DNA of 64,000 nucleotides from Piper betle (GCA_033002965.1 JAURVB010003094.1:1-64000), one strand, 5' to 3'; counted from the first letter of the stretch, positions 13,981 to 33,819 are shown. The notes: a model not told the origin generated them from the letters alone. Program-made: numbers and translations.

Positions 13981-15255
13981 CTAAGGGTTTTTGAGTCACA
14001 AGTATGGCACAGACAAGGAAGTACAAGATATCATCAAATGTTTGAGGTGAACTGAATTCTGAAAGAAACCAAATGATGCTATTTTGTAGTTGGTAAAGGA
14101 ATTTTATGCAAATTTGGAGGAAATAGTCAATGACAAATTTTTTGTAAGAGGGAAGTGGATCAACATGTCAAGTAAAGCATTCAATAAACTTATTGGAGCA
14201 CATGATCATGAGGATGATGAATAATATGTCCTCATGGATAAATGAGTGAGACCACCTAGTTAGTGAAGAAATTGTATCAAGTTGACAAGGAAGTTATTTG
14301 GCTACATGCAAGAACAATTAGAATCTTAGTTTCAATGTGAGGGCTCTACATCCAAGATGGATCGCTCTTCAAGCTCATCTATAATAGATTAATTTCTACA
14401 ACACACACCTCCCACATTACACTAAACAAAGCTATCCTGTTGTATGCAATGATTGGGACAAGGAAGGTGGATGTTGGATGGATAATCTACAACAATATAA
14501 TTGACTCGGTCAGACTTTTGACTATGGTTTTTAGCTATCATCACTAAATTGTGCATCTAGTCTGGTATGGGAGTTAGAGAAGAATGAAAAAAAGATCAAA
14601 GCAAGGCTAGCAATCTCTGTCAAGGCATCAACTGATGAACTGCATATTAGAGGGCACATACTTGGAGCTAAGAAATTGGAGAAACTCAAGGAGATTGGGG
14701 CAATATAGCAGAAGATGATCACTTTCATGGAGTACCAACACAAGTGGAACAATTACATACAAGACCAATATGAAACAACCAAAATAGATACATCTGATGC
14801 ACCTATTTTGTTCATGAATAATAGGAGTGAAAAGAGAAACAAAGGAAGCTAAGGCACCACTAGTCGGACATAGAATGAAGACTAAATCTGCTAAGGCATC
14901 ACTTCTAAAAGACCCTACCCCATCAAGAGAAGACAAAGAAGGCCTAGATGAAGATGAGGAGGAGGTTGTAAATGACTAGGAGGAGGAGATCCCTTGATTG
15001 GTCACTTTACCATGGCCAATCTCAACTCCGTCAGATGAGGACAACTGACATACCTAAATGAGCATTTTTCTCTCCCTACTCTTGTTCTTCCCTTCTCTCT
15101 CTTTTTCTTTCTACTCTTCTTTTGCTTGTTTGTATTGGTGCTATAAGCTATTATTTTGTGGGTCATATGTTATTAATTGTGAGGGCACAATTAGACTTAA
15201 GTTTGGGGGAGAAGACAATTCGTATTTTGAGTTTGTATCAACAGTTAACTATATA
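13981..15255 (+). pseudogene. Decayed plant retroelement ORF (putative plant transposon protein type)
   Basis: Translating in changing frames gives blocks such as RQTRKYKISSNV, then VKEFYANLEEIVNDKFFVRGKW, then a stretch with TTHTSHITLNKAILLYAM. These resemble the plant-specific retrotransposon-associated domain often labelled 'putative plant transposon protein' in Athila- or Ogre-like elements. Many stops and frame changes show that it is dead. A purine-rich AAGTTTGGGGGAG near 15199 resembles a polypurine tract. I see no pol domains. The family call rests on remembered resemblance only. Confidence 0.45.
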
Positions 15256-17450
15256 TATTAGAGAATAGCTATCTTGATAAAATACAATGGAAAATAAGGC
15301 ACTCTAATTTTTTATCATGGCATGATTGGGTTCACATTTGTAGATTTCTTTGAGTTACATTTCAAGGCAACTGATTTATTGTCTGATGTAATGCTCAACC
15401 TTGTTTGATTAAATCGGAAATTCTTGTAAGTCTAGGAGAAAAGAAAATTAGAATCTCATTTTAGGATTCTTGAGGCGAATATAATCTTTCAATAGTTAGG
15501 AAATGATTTAGGTGAGACTTAATCACTAGGGTCAAAATAGTCATCTCTAATAAAACCATAATTTAGTCATATTCTACCGTACATTGACCTCCTATTTGTA
15601 TCCTTAACATAATTGTAGTTTTGGCCCATTATGAAAAATCTATTGCTTTCACCTTGACTTAGCGTGACTAACTAGGAATTTTCTTCATGGGTCAAAGTAC
15701 TTATAAAAAAGGGAGGACAATCTATAATCACTTGAAGAGAATAGGAGAAGAAGTTGTGAGGCAAAAAAGGAGAAAAGAAAAGAGGAAAATTTCAGAAGAG
15801 TTGAAGAATTGTCTGATCGTGAATAATCCTGTCTTAAGGGCACAAAGTGGTATTGTATGTGTGTATATGTGTGTGTGTGTGTCGTGTATATATATGTATA
15901 CTAAAACAAATATTTGGAAAAAGAATGAGAGATAAGGAAAAACAAGGGAAGTGCATTTAAGGGAAAGTAAATTATGGTCACTATTCTTATTGAGCACAAT
16001 GATCAGTTGAAGACAATTTGGAAGTTAGTGATATCATAAGACTTACATATATAATAGGAAAAAATATCAGTAACAAATATTACTGGTTCAGAAAATAACT
16101 AGTACAAACTGGTAAGTTGAATCTGATTTTCACGAGGAAGGAAAACTATATATAATCTCTATGGGAACTTAGAAAGAGCATCTATTGAGGAGCCATCCAG
16201 TTGTAGACTCGATAGCTTCCCAAACTGAATTGATGTTAGGCCACTCATAGCAAATGCCTCTCTTGGCAATAACTAGTCCCACTCTTGGGAAAAAAGTAAA
16301 TATCCTAAGCCCTTTTCCAAACCTCTATGTAACTCATAACCCAGAGCAACGTGAGGTGGAGCTAAGTTCAAAAACGACATAAGGGATCTCGTTTTCGAGG
16401 GTTATTAATTATTAAAGTAAAATGCGTGTAGATGACCCGTATTAAGTGGGGTCAATAAAACAGCCACTTAATACATCCTACGATCTAGAAATCAAATCTA
16501 CAATAGGCTATAGAGGTAAATTTGAGAAAAATCCTAACGTCAAATGAATAAAATAAGTCAAATAAATAAAATAAGCCATTTAATGCCTCTCTCGGTCCAT
16601 ATTATATGATGCAAGGTTATGGTATATGCTCACATCAATAATAACATCACAAATAATATACAATGGAAAGGAAACAAATGAACAATGTATGGAACACAAA
16701 ATGAGGCATGTGCAGTAGTAAACAATTAAATAAATAAAATAAGTCAAATAAATAAAAGAACCATACTAAAAATAATAGTGGACGAGTAACATTAAGAAAA
16801 ATGACAAATAAAAAAATAACAATAATAATATAGATAAAACTAAATAAATATACAACTAAACACAAGTAAATATTAGCACATAAACAAGTAAATAAATAAA
16901 TAATTCAATAAGTAAATAAATAGCTAATAACGAGTAATCATGAATAATAATAATATAATTATCAAAATATGAACATACAATTAAACATGAATAAATAATA
17001 ATGTGTGTGCAAGCCAATAAATAATATTTAATTAATTGATTAAATTAGATAAGATAAACATGAATAAGAATAATGTAAATAAATAAATACATTATAAGTA
17101 ATAATAAATAATCATATGAGCATTCATCACGTATGACATTTATTTAAAGAACACGAAGTAAGCAATAATGAATGAATAAACAAATCAATAAATATAAGTA
17201 AAGAAAAATAATTATTATATCAAGATAGGCCAAATAATGTGAATATGCATCTAAATTAATGTAGAAAGTCTCAAATTGCCGAAAACGGTCTAAAAATAGA
17301 TAAAAATGGGCAAAACAGATGAAAATGATTTGTCAAGTCAACTTGGTGAGCTGACTCAACTAAATCAAGCTATTGAGTCAGGTTGGTTGGACTCGGTTAG
17401 GTGGGTCGTAGCTGGACATGGACAGGCAGATACAAACATGAGCATAGACA
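15256..17450. other. AT-rich DNA with an inverted LTR-like piece; no gene
   Basis: No supportable gene. A TG/TA simple repeat lies at about 15857-15900. Reverse-complementing about 16380-16490 gives text close to the LTR-like block at 590-700 (TTAAGTGG-GTTTTATT-ACCCCACTTAA, then ATTAATAACCC-TCGAAAACGAGATCCCT). Remains of the same gypsy family in the opposite orientation are therefore likely here. 16560-17300 is mostly AAATAAATA-like. Confidence 0.4.
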
Positions 17451-17452
17451 AG

Positions 17453-18149
17453 GCAAACGGGCTTGACGGTGCTCATCGCTAAAAACCTTGACGGCAGCAT
17501 GATAGAGGACTGCCGGAGATCGCAATCAATAGAGGGGAGGACAGGGAGTGTGATGGAAGCGGTTATCGACGGAGTTTGGAATTTTGTTGGCCAAAAAATG
17601 GTTGCCAAGAGGAGGGAAGGCTGCCAAGGTAGGTGGAGTCGCTGGCGACGATTCTGACGGCAACAGTCGGTAGGGTTAGGCTTAATCGGCCAACTGTCAA
17701 GGAGAATGTGTCTAAGGTGATGGTTGATGGTGTCCAGCCGGCGACTAGTCGGTAACCACCGAAAAGTGGGAAAACGCTATCGAGAAGTGATGACGTCAAG
17801 GCAAACAGGCCCGACGGTGCTCATCGCTGAAAAACCTAGACGATGGCATGACGGGGGATTGCCAGTGATTGTAATCGATAGTGGGGAGTACATGGAGTGT
17901 GATGGAGGCGGTTATTGACAAAGTCTAGATGTTTGTTGGCCAAAAAATGGTTGCGAAGAGGGGGGATGGCCGCCGGGGTAGGTGGAGTCACTAGGGACGA
18001 TTCTGGTGGCGATAGTCGGCGGGGTTAGGCTCAATCAGCCAGCTGTTGAGTGAGGAATGTGTTTGAGGTGATGGTTGACCGTGTCCAGCCAACGATTGGT
18101 TGGTAATGACCAGAAAGTGGGAAAACGCTATCAGGAAGTGACGACATCC
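17453..18149. repeat. Tandem duplication, 348-bp unit
   Basis: Two adjacent copies (17453-17800 and 17801-18149) both begin GCAAAC-GGC-CGACGGTGCTCATCGCT and both carry GTTGGCCAAAAAATGGTTGC, with roughly 80-85% identity by eye. The GC-rich open frames inside are not conserved between copies, so they do not look coding. Probably part of a larger retroelement. Confidence 0.8.
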
Positions 18150-18548
18150 TTGACTGCGTTGCTGGTCGGGGGTAATTTCAAAATGTCAGCCTCGACGAGG
18201 GGAATCGATCTTGGTGATTATCTCGACCCGAAAGCGATAGTGGTAGTAGAAATCCCACGAACAAACTGTCGCCTATGGTGGCCACCGCTACGACGCCAAT
18301 GTCGAAGTTGTGCTCGGGTCGATAGCCGTCACGTGGTGCCAACCCAGTGGCTGGAGGCTAGCCGGTGACTGCCCAAAGTGAGTGCAGCCCTAGGAGTAGA
18401 AAATATTCTAAAAATACGGGAGAAAATCTCCTAAAATCTGGTTGACTAATGTTAGGGCTAAAGTGGCAGAACCTAATCTTGCCATGTGGCACAATTTGAA
18501 TGCTCAACAATTTGTAGACCTAGCATGGTCCATTTAAGGTATATAAAG

Positions 18549-18588
<40 letters not shown>

Positions 18589-18590
18589 TA
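18549..18590. repeat. TA microsatellite
   Basis: An uninterrupted (TA)n run broken by one ATG. Confidence 0.95.
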
Positions 18591-18785
18591 GTTGGCCTAA
18601 GATGCATGTAAATGAGATATTATGAGAAAGTTTAAATGAATACTAAATGCTGCAACGACCTAAATTTAACCTTAAAATCCAGAGCTAACATAAGTACAGA
18701 CTCGTATACCTTATGTATACGCTAATAGCTCGTGTTCTGTTATAACATAACTGAAATTATTATTTATATATGGGGCATATATAAG

Positions 18786-18945
18786 GCATAACCGGCTCGT
18801 ACGGCCATTTGAGCCCCCATATGCATAGTCTGAAAACTGAACTAAATCGGGACTGACCAAACCGAGCATAACCGGCTTGTTCGGCCATCTGGCCCCATAT
18901 GCATAGTCCCTAAAAACTGAACTAAATCGGGACCGACTAAACCGG
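18786..18945. repeat. Two-copy tandem repeat, 80-bp unit
   Basis: Units 18786-18865 and 18866-18945 share GCATAACCGGCT-GT-CGGCCAT and CTGAACTAAATCGGGAC. It lies just upstream of the chromatin remodeller leader and may be the end of an LTR fragment starting near 18652 (TGCAACGACC). Confidence 0.8.
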
Positions 18946-18959
18946 CAAGGTAACAAGCA

Positions 18960-19366
18960 AATAAACCTAAAATGAACCGCCCCCCAAGAGTCCGAGCAGC
19001 TCAACTCAATCCGTGATTCACAAACTGGAGACCCAAAGGCGTCTTCGTGGCCCCTCCCAAATCAACGACCAGGATCCACCCAAAACCACCGGCCCCACAA
19101 TCTGGAGGGGAAATTGGAGACTTGGCGGGAAAATCAGCCCTCGCTCCACCCCTAAAAAACTCCCTTTCCAGATTCCACCATTACAAAAAGGCCCTCATTA
19201 CCCACAAATTACAAGGGCTCAATAAAAACGCCCTCGCCACCGCCGCCCGCCGCCCCCAAACCCCCACCATTCCCGCCGCCGCCGTCGCCGTCGCGAAGTT
19301 GCCAGTGGCGATCTCGCCGCTCAGATCTCCGCGCTGCGCCTCCGTCGAGGGTAGGGTTTCGATTCG
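18960..19366 (+). promoter_or_regulatory. GC-rich leader and proximal promoter region of the ISWI gene
   Basis: Base composition turns sharply GC-rich here (CCGCCGCCGTCGCC-type runs at 19240-19300) before the start at 19367. The short frames on both strands look like composition effects. I cannot place the transcription start or a TATA box. Confidence 0.4.
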
Positions 19367-27201
<7,835 letters not shown>

Positions 27202-27959
27202 GTAATTAGCTGAACGACAATCATTTTGAACTCATCGGTTGCCTCGACTTGTGTGCATTGTTGATCTAAGCCTTCAGCCTTCTCTATCAATCATACATAT
27301 ACTTACGTAAACCCAGAGGTGTATGACACACTCAATGGTGCCATGTAAGTTACATTCTGATCTTGAAGACTCGGGAGCAATTTTTGCACAGGTCTTATTC
27401 ATGTAATATAACTATTTTTGCTCAACTTTTCTATATCTTAGAGAGCTTAACATAGTGATGATGTAATTGTCTCGCTAATTACAGAAGGGAAATCTTTGCC
27501 TAGAAATGCATGACCTTTGATTGACATTGAGATTGAATTCTTGGTGATATAATCGTTCATCGGATACCAGTGTGATTCTTATTCTACGAGTATATATTTG
27601 GTTCAAGGAAAATTTCCTGGCTCTTTATGTATACTAATTCATGTGTTCTTAATCTACAGATGGCAGAGCCAATTCTGCCCTCAACTGTGGAAAAAAGTGA
27701 TGAAAATACTTAATCTGTCATTGGGGAGGCTTGAAAATTGGTGTATAAAATAAATTAGCACATTTTTTTGTGGTGTTTGGTTGTGTTGTTTGGAGCTTGT
27801 TTGTTAAAAAAATATAAATTTGTAAATTATAATAGCCGAAAAATGTGTTATAAACATTTTTTTCTTTTTTAAATCCGGTAAAACGTTGCTCGGTGAGCCT
27901 GTTATAAAAATTGTAATAAATTTTTTTGTAATAAATTTGGCTGAGATTTTATAAAAAAT
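27202..27959 (+). other. ISWI 3' untranslated region, possibly with an intron
   Basis: The stop codon TAG (27199-27201) is followed directly by GTAATT, a usable donor, and an acceptor-like CTACAG lies at 27655-27660. A 3'-UTR intron of about 460 bp is therefore possible. An AATAAA-like signal occurs in TATAAAATAAATT near 27745. No second gene is visible. Confidence 0.35.
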
Positions 27960-28500
27960 TAGCTGAAGGCTCACGGGATGTGCAATGTATGTTTTAAACT
28001 TATTAATAATATGTATTAATTAAGAATGTATAAAGTTAATTTTAAAATAATTATTGTATTATTTTTAAATACAAATAATAAATATTTATTTTATTTTAAC
28101 GAAAAATATATAGTTATATGCAAATATTAAAAGTTATTTTATTTTTAGTAAGTAAATAATTTTAATAACAAAATAGAATTTATTTTTTAAAGATTTTTAA
28201 TTCGAATAAAATTATGCTCTTTAAATTTTTTTAATAATAAATAACAATAAATAAATAAATACATAAAATCTGTAAAAATTTAAATTAAGTATATAGTATT
28301 AAGTAAGAAACTTTAATTTGACAGTATTATTATAAATATATTAATATTTTTAGAAAAATTAATTTAAGCTAAAGTATAATTCAACGTTTTCTTATTAATA
28401 ATATTAATAATTCAAATTAAGTAAACATTAAGAGATTCATAAAACTATTGTGTGGCAAAAATTAACCACAATGCAAAAAAAAAAAACTAGAAATGCAATT
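27960..28500. repeat. Very AT-rich dispersed repeat (copy 2)
   Basis: It shares motif order with 11900-13060: AA-GTTAATTTTAAAA, CAAATATTAAAAGTTATTTT, a TTTAATTCGAATAAAATTATGCTCT-like block, and a closing A-rich part with CCTTTAATG. It is shorter than copy 1. No coding capacity. Confidence 0.55.
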
Positions 28501-28641
28501 AAAACGAAAAAAAAACTCAAACCTTTAATGAAAAGGCGGTTGATTTTCTAATGTCCCAACCCAATGGTACATAAACATGAATTTTTATAGCCATGTAAAC
28601 ATTGGGTCTTAGCCAAAGTACACAGATTTGATTGCCCAAAG

Positions 28642-29076
28642 AAAATGCTTTGAATGTTTGCACAAAGTAGGGTTGCATCAACATCAGAAATTTAATAGTG
28701 TGAGAATTACTCCAATACATCACTCTAGAGATTCAAGGAAGTGGCCAAAGCTTGCATATTTGGGTTCCCATCCTATCGTAGTTCGAGTTTTCGAGTTATT
28801 TAGCTGCTTACCAAGGAAATCATCTGTGCCTGTGCATCAAGAGATGAAAATTTGATTTAAAAATGCTTTGAATGTTTGCACAAAGTAGGGTTGCATCAAC
28901 ATCAGAAATTTAATAGTGTGAGATTACTCCAATACATCACTCTAGAGATTCAAGGAAGTGGCCAAAGCTTGCATATTTGGGTTCCCATCCTATCGTAGTT
29001 CGAGTTTTCGAGTTATTTAGCTGCTTACCAAGGAAATCATCTGTGCCTGTGCATCAAGAGATGAAAATTTGATTTA
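28642..29076. repeat. Near-perfect tandem duplication, 218-bp unit carrying a last exon
   Basis: Copies 28642-28859 and 28860-29076 seem to differ by a single base (GAGAATTACT against GAGATTACT). Each holds the whole terminal exon of the minus-strand Rossmann-fold pseudogene with its acceptor and stop. The near-identity implies a recent event. Confidence 0.95.
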
Positions 29077-31405
29077 ACTCGGCCAATTCCAAGCTCCTAA
29101 AATTTTTGAAATTTTCATGGATGACAATGATAAAGAACCTACCTGTAAAACCCTCAAACTTCTTGCCGAACTTCCCACTTCTGTTTGTGCAATCCATTAT
29201 TTCCTGTCTGGAAAAGGCAAAAAAATTTAAAAGGAAATCGTAGAGACCAAATATTGAACGTTTACTTATTTTCTATATAAGAAGGTGCATTTAACTTAAA
29301 ATCAAGCTCCATAGGTAACTCTTAAGACAAGGTCTTCAGATAGCCAAAACAAATGTGCAGACCAATACAATACAAGGGAAGTCACAGAGTAAGCTGTGAC
29401 ATACTTTGACGATCATCGATGACCTTCATCATTGTTTGCAAAAATGGCTGACCTCAAAACTATCGAGGCAGTAAAGTTCAATGTGACAATTGAAAGTGAG
29501 GCAGGATCATTGTCACCAGAAAGAAGAATGCATGGATGTACGCCATACTAAGCACATGCAGAGACAGATATAGATGAGATAAATAAAAGAGGATGCAACC
29601 TTGAGAGAGGATGATTGTCACAACGCAGAAAAATCTGTCCTCGAACCTTTGTTTTTAGAATTGCAACTGAAAGTGATGCAGAATCCTGCTGAGCAAGTGC
29701 AGAAAGATAAGAATTCATGCAAGAAAAACATCAAACTCTAATGTTTCTTGAAAGGAAAAGTTCTAGAGCAGCATGAGCTATTGCAAGGGGAAAAAACTTC
29801 GCCAAAACACCTCGCAGTGAATTAGATTGAGGATGTGATCTTGGCGAGCTTCAACTTTTCCTTTCTCCAGCCAACATTTGTGTCCACCCCTATCTGCCAT
29901 TTAAAAATTGTCAAGCAAAAGCTGTGTGGCAATGTGAATTAAGAAGTAGACAAACTTGACTCAAAATGCTTTGGGATTTTCGAATGTTACCTTACACTAT
30001 ATAATCAACAAAAGAACTACTAGCATTATAATCATAAATGGTTGAAACTATTAAGAAACTAATGCGAGAATTTGATACAAGTATATTGAAACAAGTGCAA
30101 GGATATATAAAGCATTGTCAACCTAAGGACACAACCACCAGTTTCCAAAGCTGCCTCTTCTGCTTTGAGAAGCACATCAGTCCTGGGGCTTCTACCTAGG
30201 GGCACTATTGGTGAGTCCTGCAGAGACACTCTGAAATCATAACTCAAACAACAGAAAAGATAAGTATTAAGCATCATTGCTTTACAGCTAGATTGCACTG
30301 CCCAATGAGCCCGTTTTTGCTTTCTAACGACTTGTAATTTATGGAGAGATGTGGCCAATGATAATTCAGATAGAATTATATGTTAAAACCAGTCAAGGGG
30401 TAGTATTAAAAGGCCACATTCCAGCAATTTGTTTGTAGTTTAAAAAATTTACCATTAAAAAAGTTGGTGTACCCTTCATTTTGATTATTGACATACAGGT
30501 ATACGAGTCCAACTTGAAATCTTGGTATAATTTAAAGTCCATAATCCAAGAATCCATTAAATTTCACACAGGCAAATTTGGACTTCATGAATGGTACTTC
30601 CAGTAACTGAAGCAACAACAATTGCACCAGCTACCATGTTGAGATTGATATAATTTACCCGCAACTTGCACCAAAATTAAAAAATATTACAGCATACATC
30701 CATATACTTCTATGCACATATTAAAAGAGAAGCATTGCATAATTTTATAATTGAATACTATCACATAGTCCATAACTGCAAGTTATAAAGTAAGAACTAT
30801 AATATTAGTTACCGGCAAAATACTCTTTATATTAAAAGCAACACCTCATCGCATAAACCATTGCTGTTGCAATCATAGACAGCAGTGCTTGATGTAAAAA
30901 AGAATGAGCCATCACCCCTCCAACGTAAAGCAGCCTGCCTGTATACCAGTCCATTTCAAAAATCAACACTGCACCGCAAATTTTACATATGTAGTCTTAT
31001 ATCATGAGTAAGCAAGTACTGACTACTTCTCCCAAGATAGGAAGATAAGAAACAGAAACTTCACACCAAATTGATATTTATAGTATGCAATAAGAACATC
31101 AGCTACCTGCTGATAAATTAATAGCATAAAGAAATTGATGAGGGTGTTTTTTAACTGTCAAAAACTGAAAATAAAAAGTAAGAACATAACCAATGCCATG
31201 GCTTCTTTGTTTTATATTGGCTATTCTGCTGACCTGACATCTCCAGGGTAATCAGGGGTGCGAGCTGGGGGAGCACAATATATGACATATGGAAATTGTT
31301 GTGTTCCTGTCGAACCATTAAGCAGGGTTTTAATCCCAACTTCAATAATTCATCATGGTGGTCTGTCGTCAATGTCTCTCCAATAATTTGGGAATCTGGG
31401 TAATC
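28720..31405 (-). pseudogene. NAD(P)-binding Rossmann-fold protein (At1g19690-like), 5'-truncated
   Basis: Recognisable exons (high to low): 31405-31234 (DHHDELLKLG, then QQFPYVIYCAPPARTPDYPG), 30938-30845 (GSFFFTSSTAVYDCN), 30217-30123 (PIVPLGRSPRTDVLLKAE), 29893-29811 (GGHKCWLEKGKVEAR, then DHILNLIH), 29685-29600 (RGQIFLRCDNHPLSR), 29207-29143 (RQEIMDCTNRSGKF) and 29046-28937 (IGWEPKYASFGHFLESLE, stop), plus a second copy of the last exon at 28829-28720. The family is a short-chain dehydrogenase-like, probably plastid-targeted protein. Defects: the N-terminal exon with the GxxGxxG nucleotide site and transit peptide is absent up to the next gene; one G is missing in the first exon near 31335; the donor after the RSPRTDVLLKAE exon is lost (TTTATATATCC where a GT is expected). 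Later exon phases still agree, so decay is recent. Confidence 0.8.
29210..29599. other. Intron of the Rossmann-fold pseudogene
   Basis: No exon or repeat is visible between the RCDNHPLSR exon and the RQEIMD exon. Confidence 0.5.
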
Positions 31406-32208
31406 CTGGTTTGCAGGAAAGTTGATTGTTCAGCATACCAGAAAAGTTCATACCACACCTAAATAAATCCGAATAAACAATTTGTAGCTTCCTAGAAGCA
31501 GTAAATAATATAAGAACGACTCATGACTAGAAGAAAGAGGGATCCACTGCCAGATTAAGAGTTAAAGCAAACCAGTTGTCACCGTTATGAACTTTGAAAA
31601 GATGACTTTGTAGTAATTCTCAGTGAACAATCACCTCATGATCCCCATTCAATAATTTTGAAAAGTATCTGATGTCCATGATGTCAAGCCAGTGACCTCA
31701 ATCTCATAATCTCAAAAGCTGCCAACAAACAGGACATCCTTGACACTTTGTAGTTTCTACTGTGTTTGGCATCAATTATGTAAATGTGAAAGCAATCAAT
31801 CGCTGAAATAATATCATTCCATGCCTCCAACCCTCGCCTTGGATAAAGTTGTAGATGATGATGTTGAGAACAATAAAAAAAATAAAAGTAAAGAACATAC
31901 ACTTTTTTTTCAGGTTAATTCCAAAAACTAGTGCTAGACAATTGTTCCAGACCGTGAACCATGAGTCAACAATAGCAAAACCAAAATTTATGAGATCCAA
32001 AAGAAAAAAAACACAAAAGTTTTGTAATTTGTTATTTATAGCTAATTGCAAAAACTAGAGCTAGATATACATTGTTCCAAATGCAGCATATCATTAGTCA
32101 ATAATACCAAAATCGAATCATCAAGTATATACCATCCGCCATTGCTCAATGCACCAGGTCTAACGATCAAAAGGTCATGCTCCCTTACCAAACCCAGCAG
32201 CAGCCCAT

Positions 32209-32319
32209 TCCCCCCCCCCCCCCACACACACACTTTACCTATATATATATATATAGGAACATACTACCACCCTAACCTCTAACCTATATATATATAGTAT
32301 ACATATATACTACTATATA

Positions 32320-32355
<36 letters not shown>

Positions 32356-32359
32356 GACA
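32209..32359. repeat. Poly-C, CA and TA simple repeats
   Basis: A C run of about 14-15 (32209-32222), then CACACACAC and three TA tracts up to 32352. Such homopolymers are prone to sequencing error. The last TA tract is split by a MITE. Confidence 0.95.
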
Positions 32360-32579
32360 GTTATTCGCACGTGGCATAGAAAATTTTTTCTACACCCTCT
32401 GGTGTTGGGGCCGTCTGAATACAAGGATGGCCCATATCTAAAAAAATTGACCTGGGTCGTCTGATTACAAGGATGACCGAGATCACATTTTAAAGAAAGT
32501 AGATATGGGGCGCCTTGTAACTGGATGGCCCAGATGCGTGGGGTGTAGAAAATTTTTTCTGCGCTCGGCATGGAATAAC
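32360..32579. mobile_element. Fold-back MITE inserted in a TA tract
   Basis: The two halves are inverted copies: the left arm starts GTTATTCGCACG, then ATAGAAAATTTTTTCTACACC; the right arm read in reverse starts GTTATTCCATGC, then CAGAAAAAATTTTCTACACC. Both continue into CAAGG-TGG/GCGCCCCATATCT. Pairing extends over nearly the whole 220 bp. TA repeats flank both sides, so a TA target is likely (Stowaway/Mariner-like), but the microsatellite hides the exact duplication. Confidence 0.8.
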
Positions 32580-32663
32580 CATATATATATATATATATGG
32601 ATGATGCCATGAAAAAGAGAGCCGAGAGGATCAATTGTAACCGGAGGAGGGAGTGGGAGACGC

Positions 32664-33819
32664 TGTTGGACCCTCTAGGTCCCCAAAAGGAACTTGTAAT
32701 AGGTATCACAGGCCTCTCTTAATCCAAAAGTTAACTTAAGGAATAAGGTTTTCTCATTAGCCTATATATAAATCACCAACACCCTCTACTCTTCAATTGT
32801 ACTACCTTTAACCTCTAACTTCCTCAACCTCTAATTGGAACATATTCTAATTAAGAATATCCTTAACCTCTAACGGGAACATACTCCAATTAGGAATATC
32901 CTCAACCTCTAACTAGAACACACTCCTATTAGGAATACACTCAACCTCTAACTAGAACACACTCCAATTAGGAATACACTCAACCTCTAATTAGAAAAAA
33001 ATACTCTAATTAGGAAAACTCATAACTTCCATCCAGAGAACTAATCCTGATTGGGTAGACCCATGCCTTGTAAGGAGATGCTCTCCCTCCTCTAAGAGAG
33101 AGAGGGAGAGCCTCACTGCAAAACCTCTCAGTGAAACCAAATAACGCATCTCCCCTCCCAACCGATGTGGAATGCTCTCTATCACTGTTGGGCCTTTTGG
33201 GTTACTAAAAGGAACTTGTAATAGGTATCACGGGTCTTTCTTAATCGAAAAGTTAAATTAAAGAAAAAAGCTTTCTCATTAGCCCATGCCACTTCTTGGG
33301 CCCTTTGGGCCCCCTTAAATCATCAGGTGGAACCCATGAAAAAACTCTGGCCCTTTGGGCCCCCTTAAATTATCAGGTGGAACCTATGAAGGAAACTCTG
33401 ACAATCAGCGTAGGCAAACACCAAATCTCCCAAATTAGTAACTTGGCTCTGATACCACTTCTTGGGCCCTGATATCACTTCTTGGGCCCTTTCGGCTCCC
33501 AACTAAGCTTTGGGCCCCCTTAAATCATCAGGTGAAACCCATGAAGGAAACTCCGACAATTGGCGTAGGCAAACACCAAATCTCCCAAAATCATAATTGG
33601 GCCCTAATACCAATACCACTTCTTAGGCCCTTTCGGCTCCCAACCAAGCTCTAATATTACTGTCGGGCCTTTTAAGCTCCCAAAAAGACTTGTAATAGGT
33701 GTCATAGGCCTCTCTTAATCCAAAAGTAATCCAAAAATTAACTCAAGGAATAAGACTTTTTATTAGCCTATATACAACTCACTAAGATTATCTACGACCG
33801 ATATGAGATAAACCCAACA
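32664..33819 (-). mobile_element. TRIM-like cluster of short LTR copies
   Basis: Three related starts, TGTTGGACC (32664), TGTTGGGCC (33186) and TGTCGGGCC (33661), are each followed by -AAAAGGAACTTGTAATAGGT-TCA and a TTAATC-AAAAGT block. The last unit (33661-33819) runs from TGTCGGG to CCCAACA, a plausible short LTR of about 159 bp. At 33443-33458 TTGGCTCTGATACCAC is the reverse complement of the initiator tRNA-Met primer-binding site, which places the element on the minus strand. Decayed copies of the same site recur near 33465, 33600 and 33645. Between copies 1 and 2, units with CTCAACCTCTAACTAGAACA repeat about every 45 bp (32800-33010). No protein is encoded. Confidence 0.65.

Noticed and set aside
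28628..28855. Plus-strand 75-aa frame
   Set aside because: Antisense of the Rossmann-fold pseudogene's duplicated last exon, which matches a family on the minus strand.
32209..32222. Poly-C tract considered as a functional G-quadruplex or telomere-like motif
   Set aside because: Single homopolymer without the repeated pattern of telomeres; simple repeat and error-prone.
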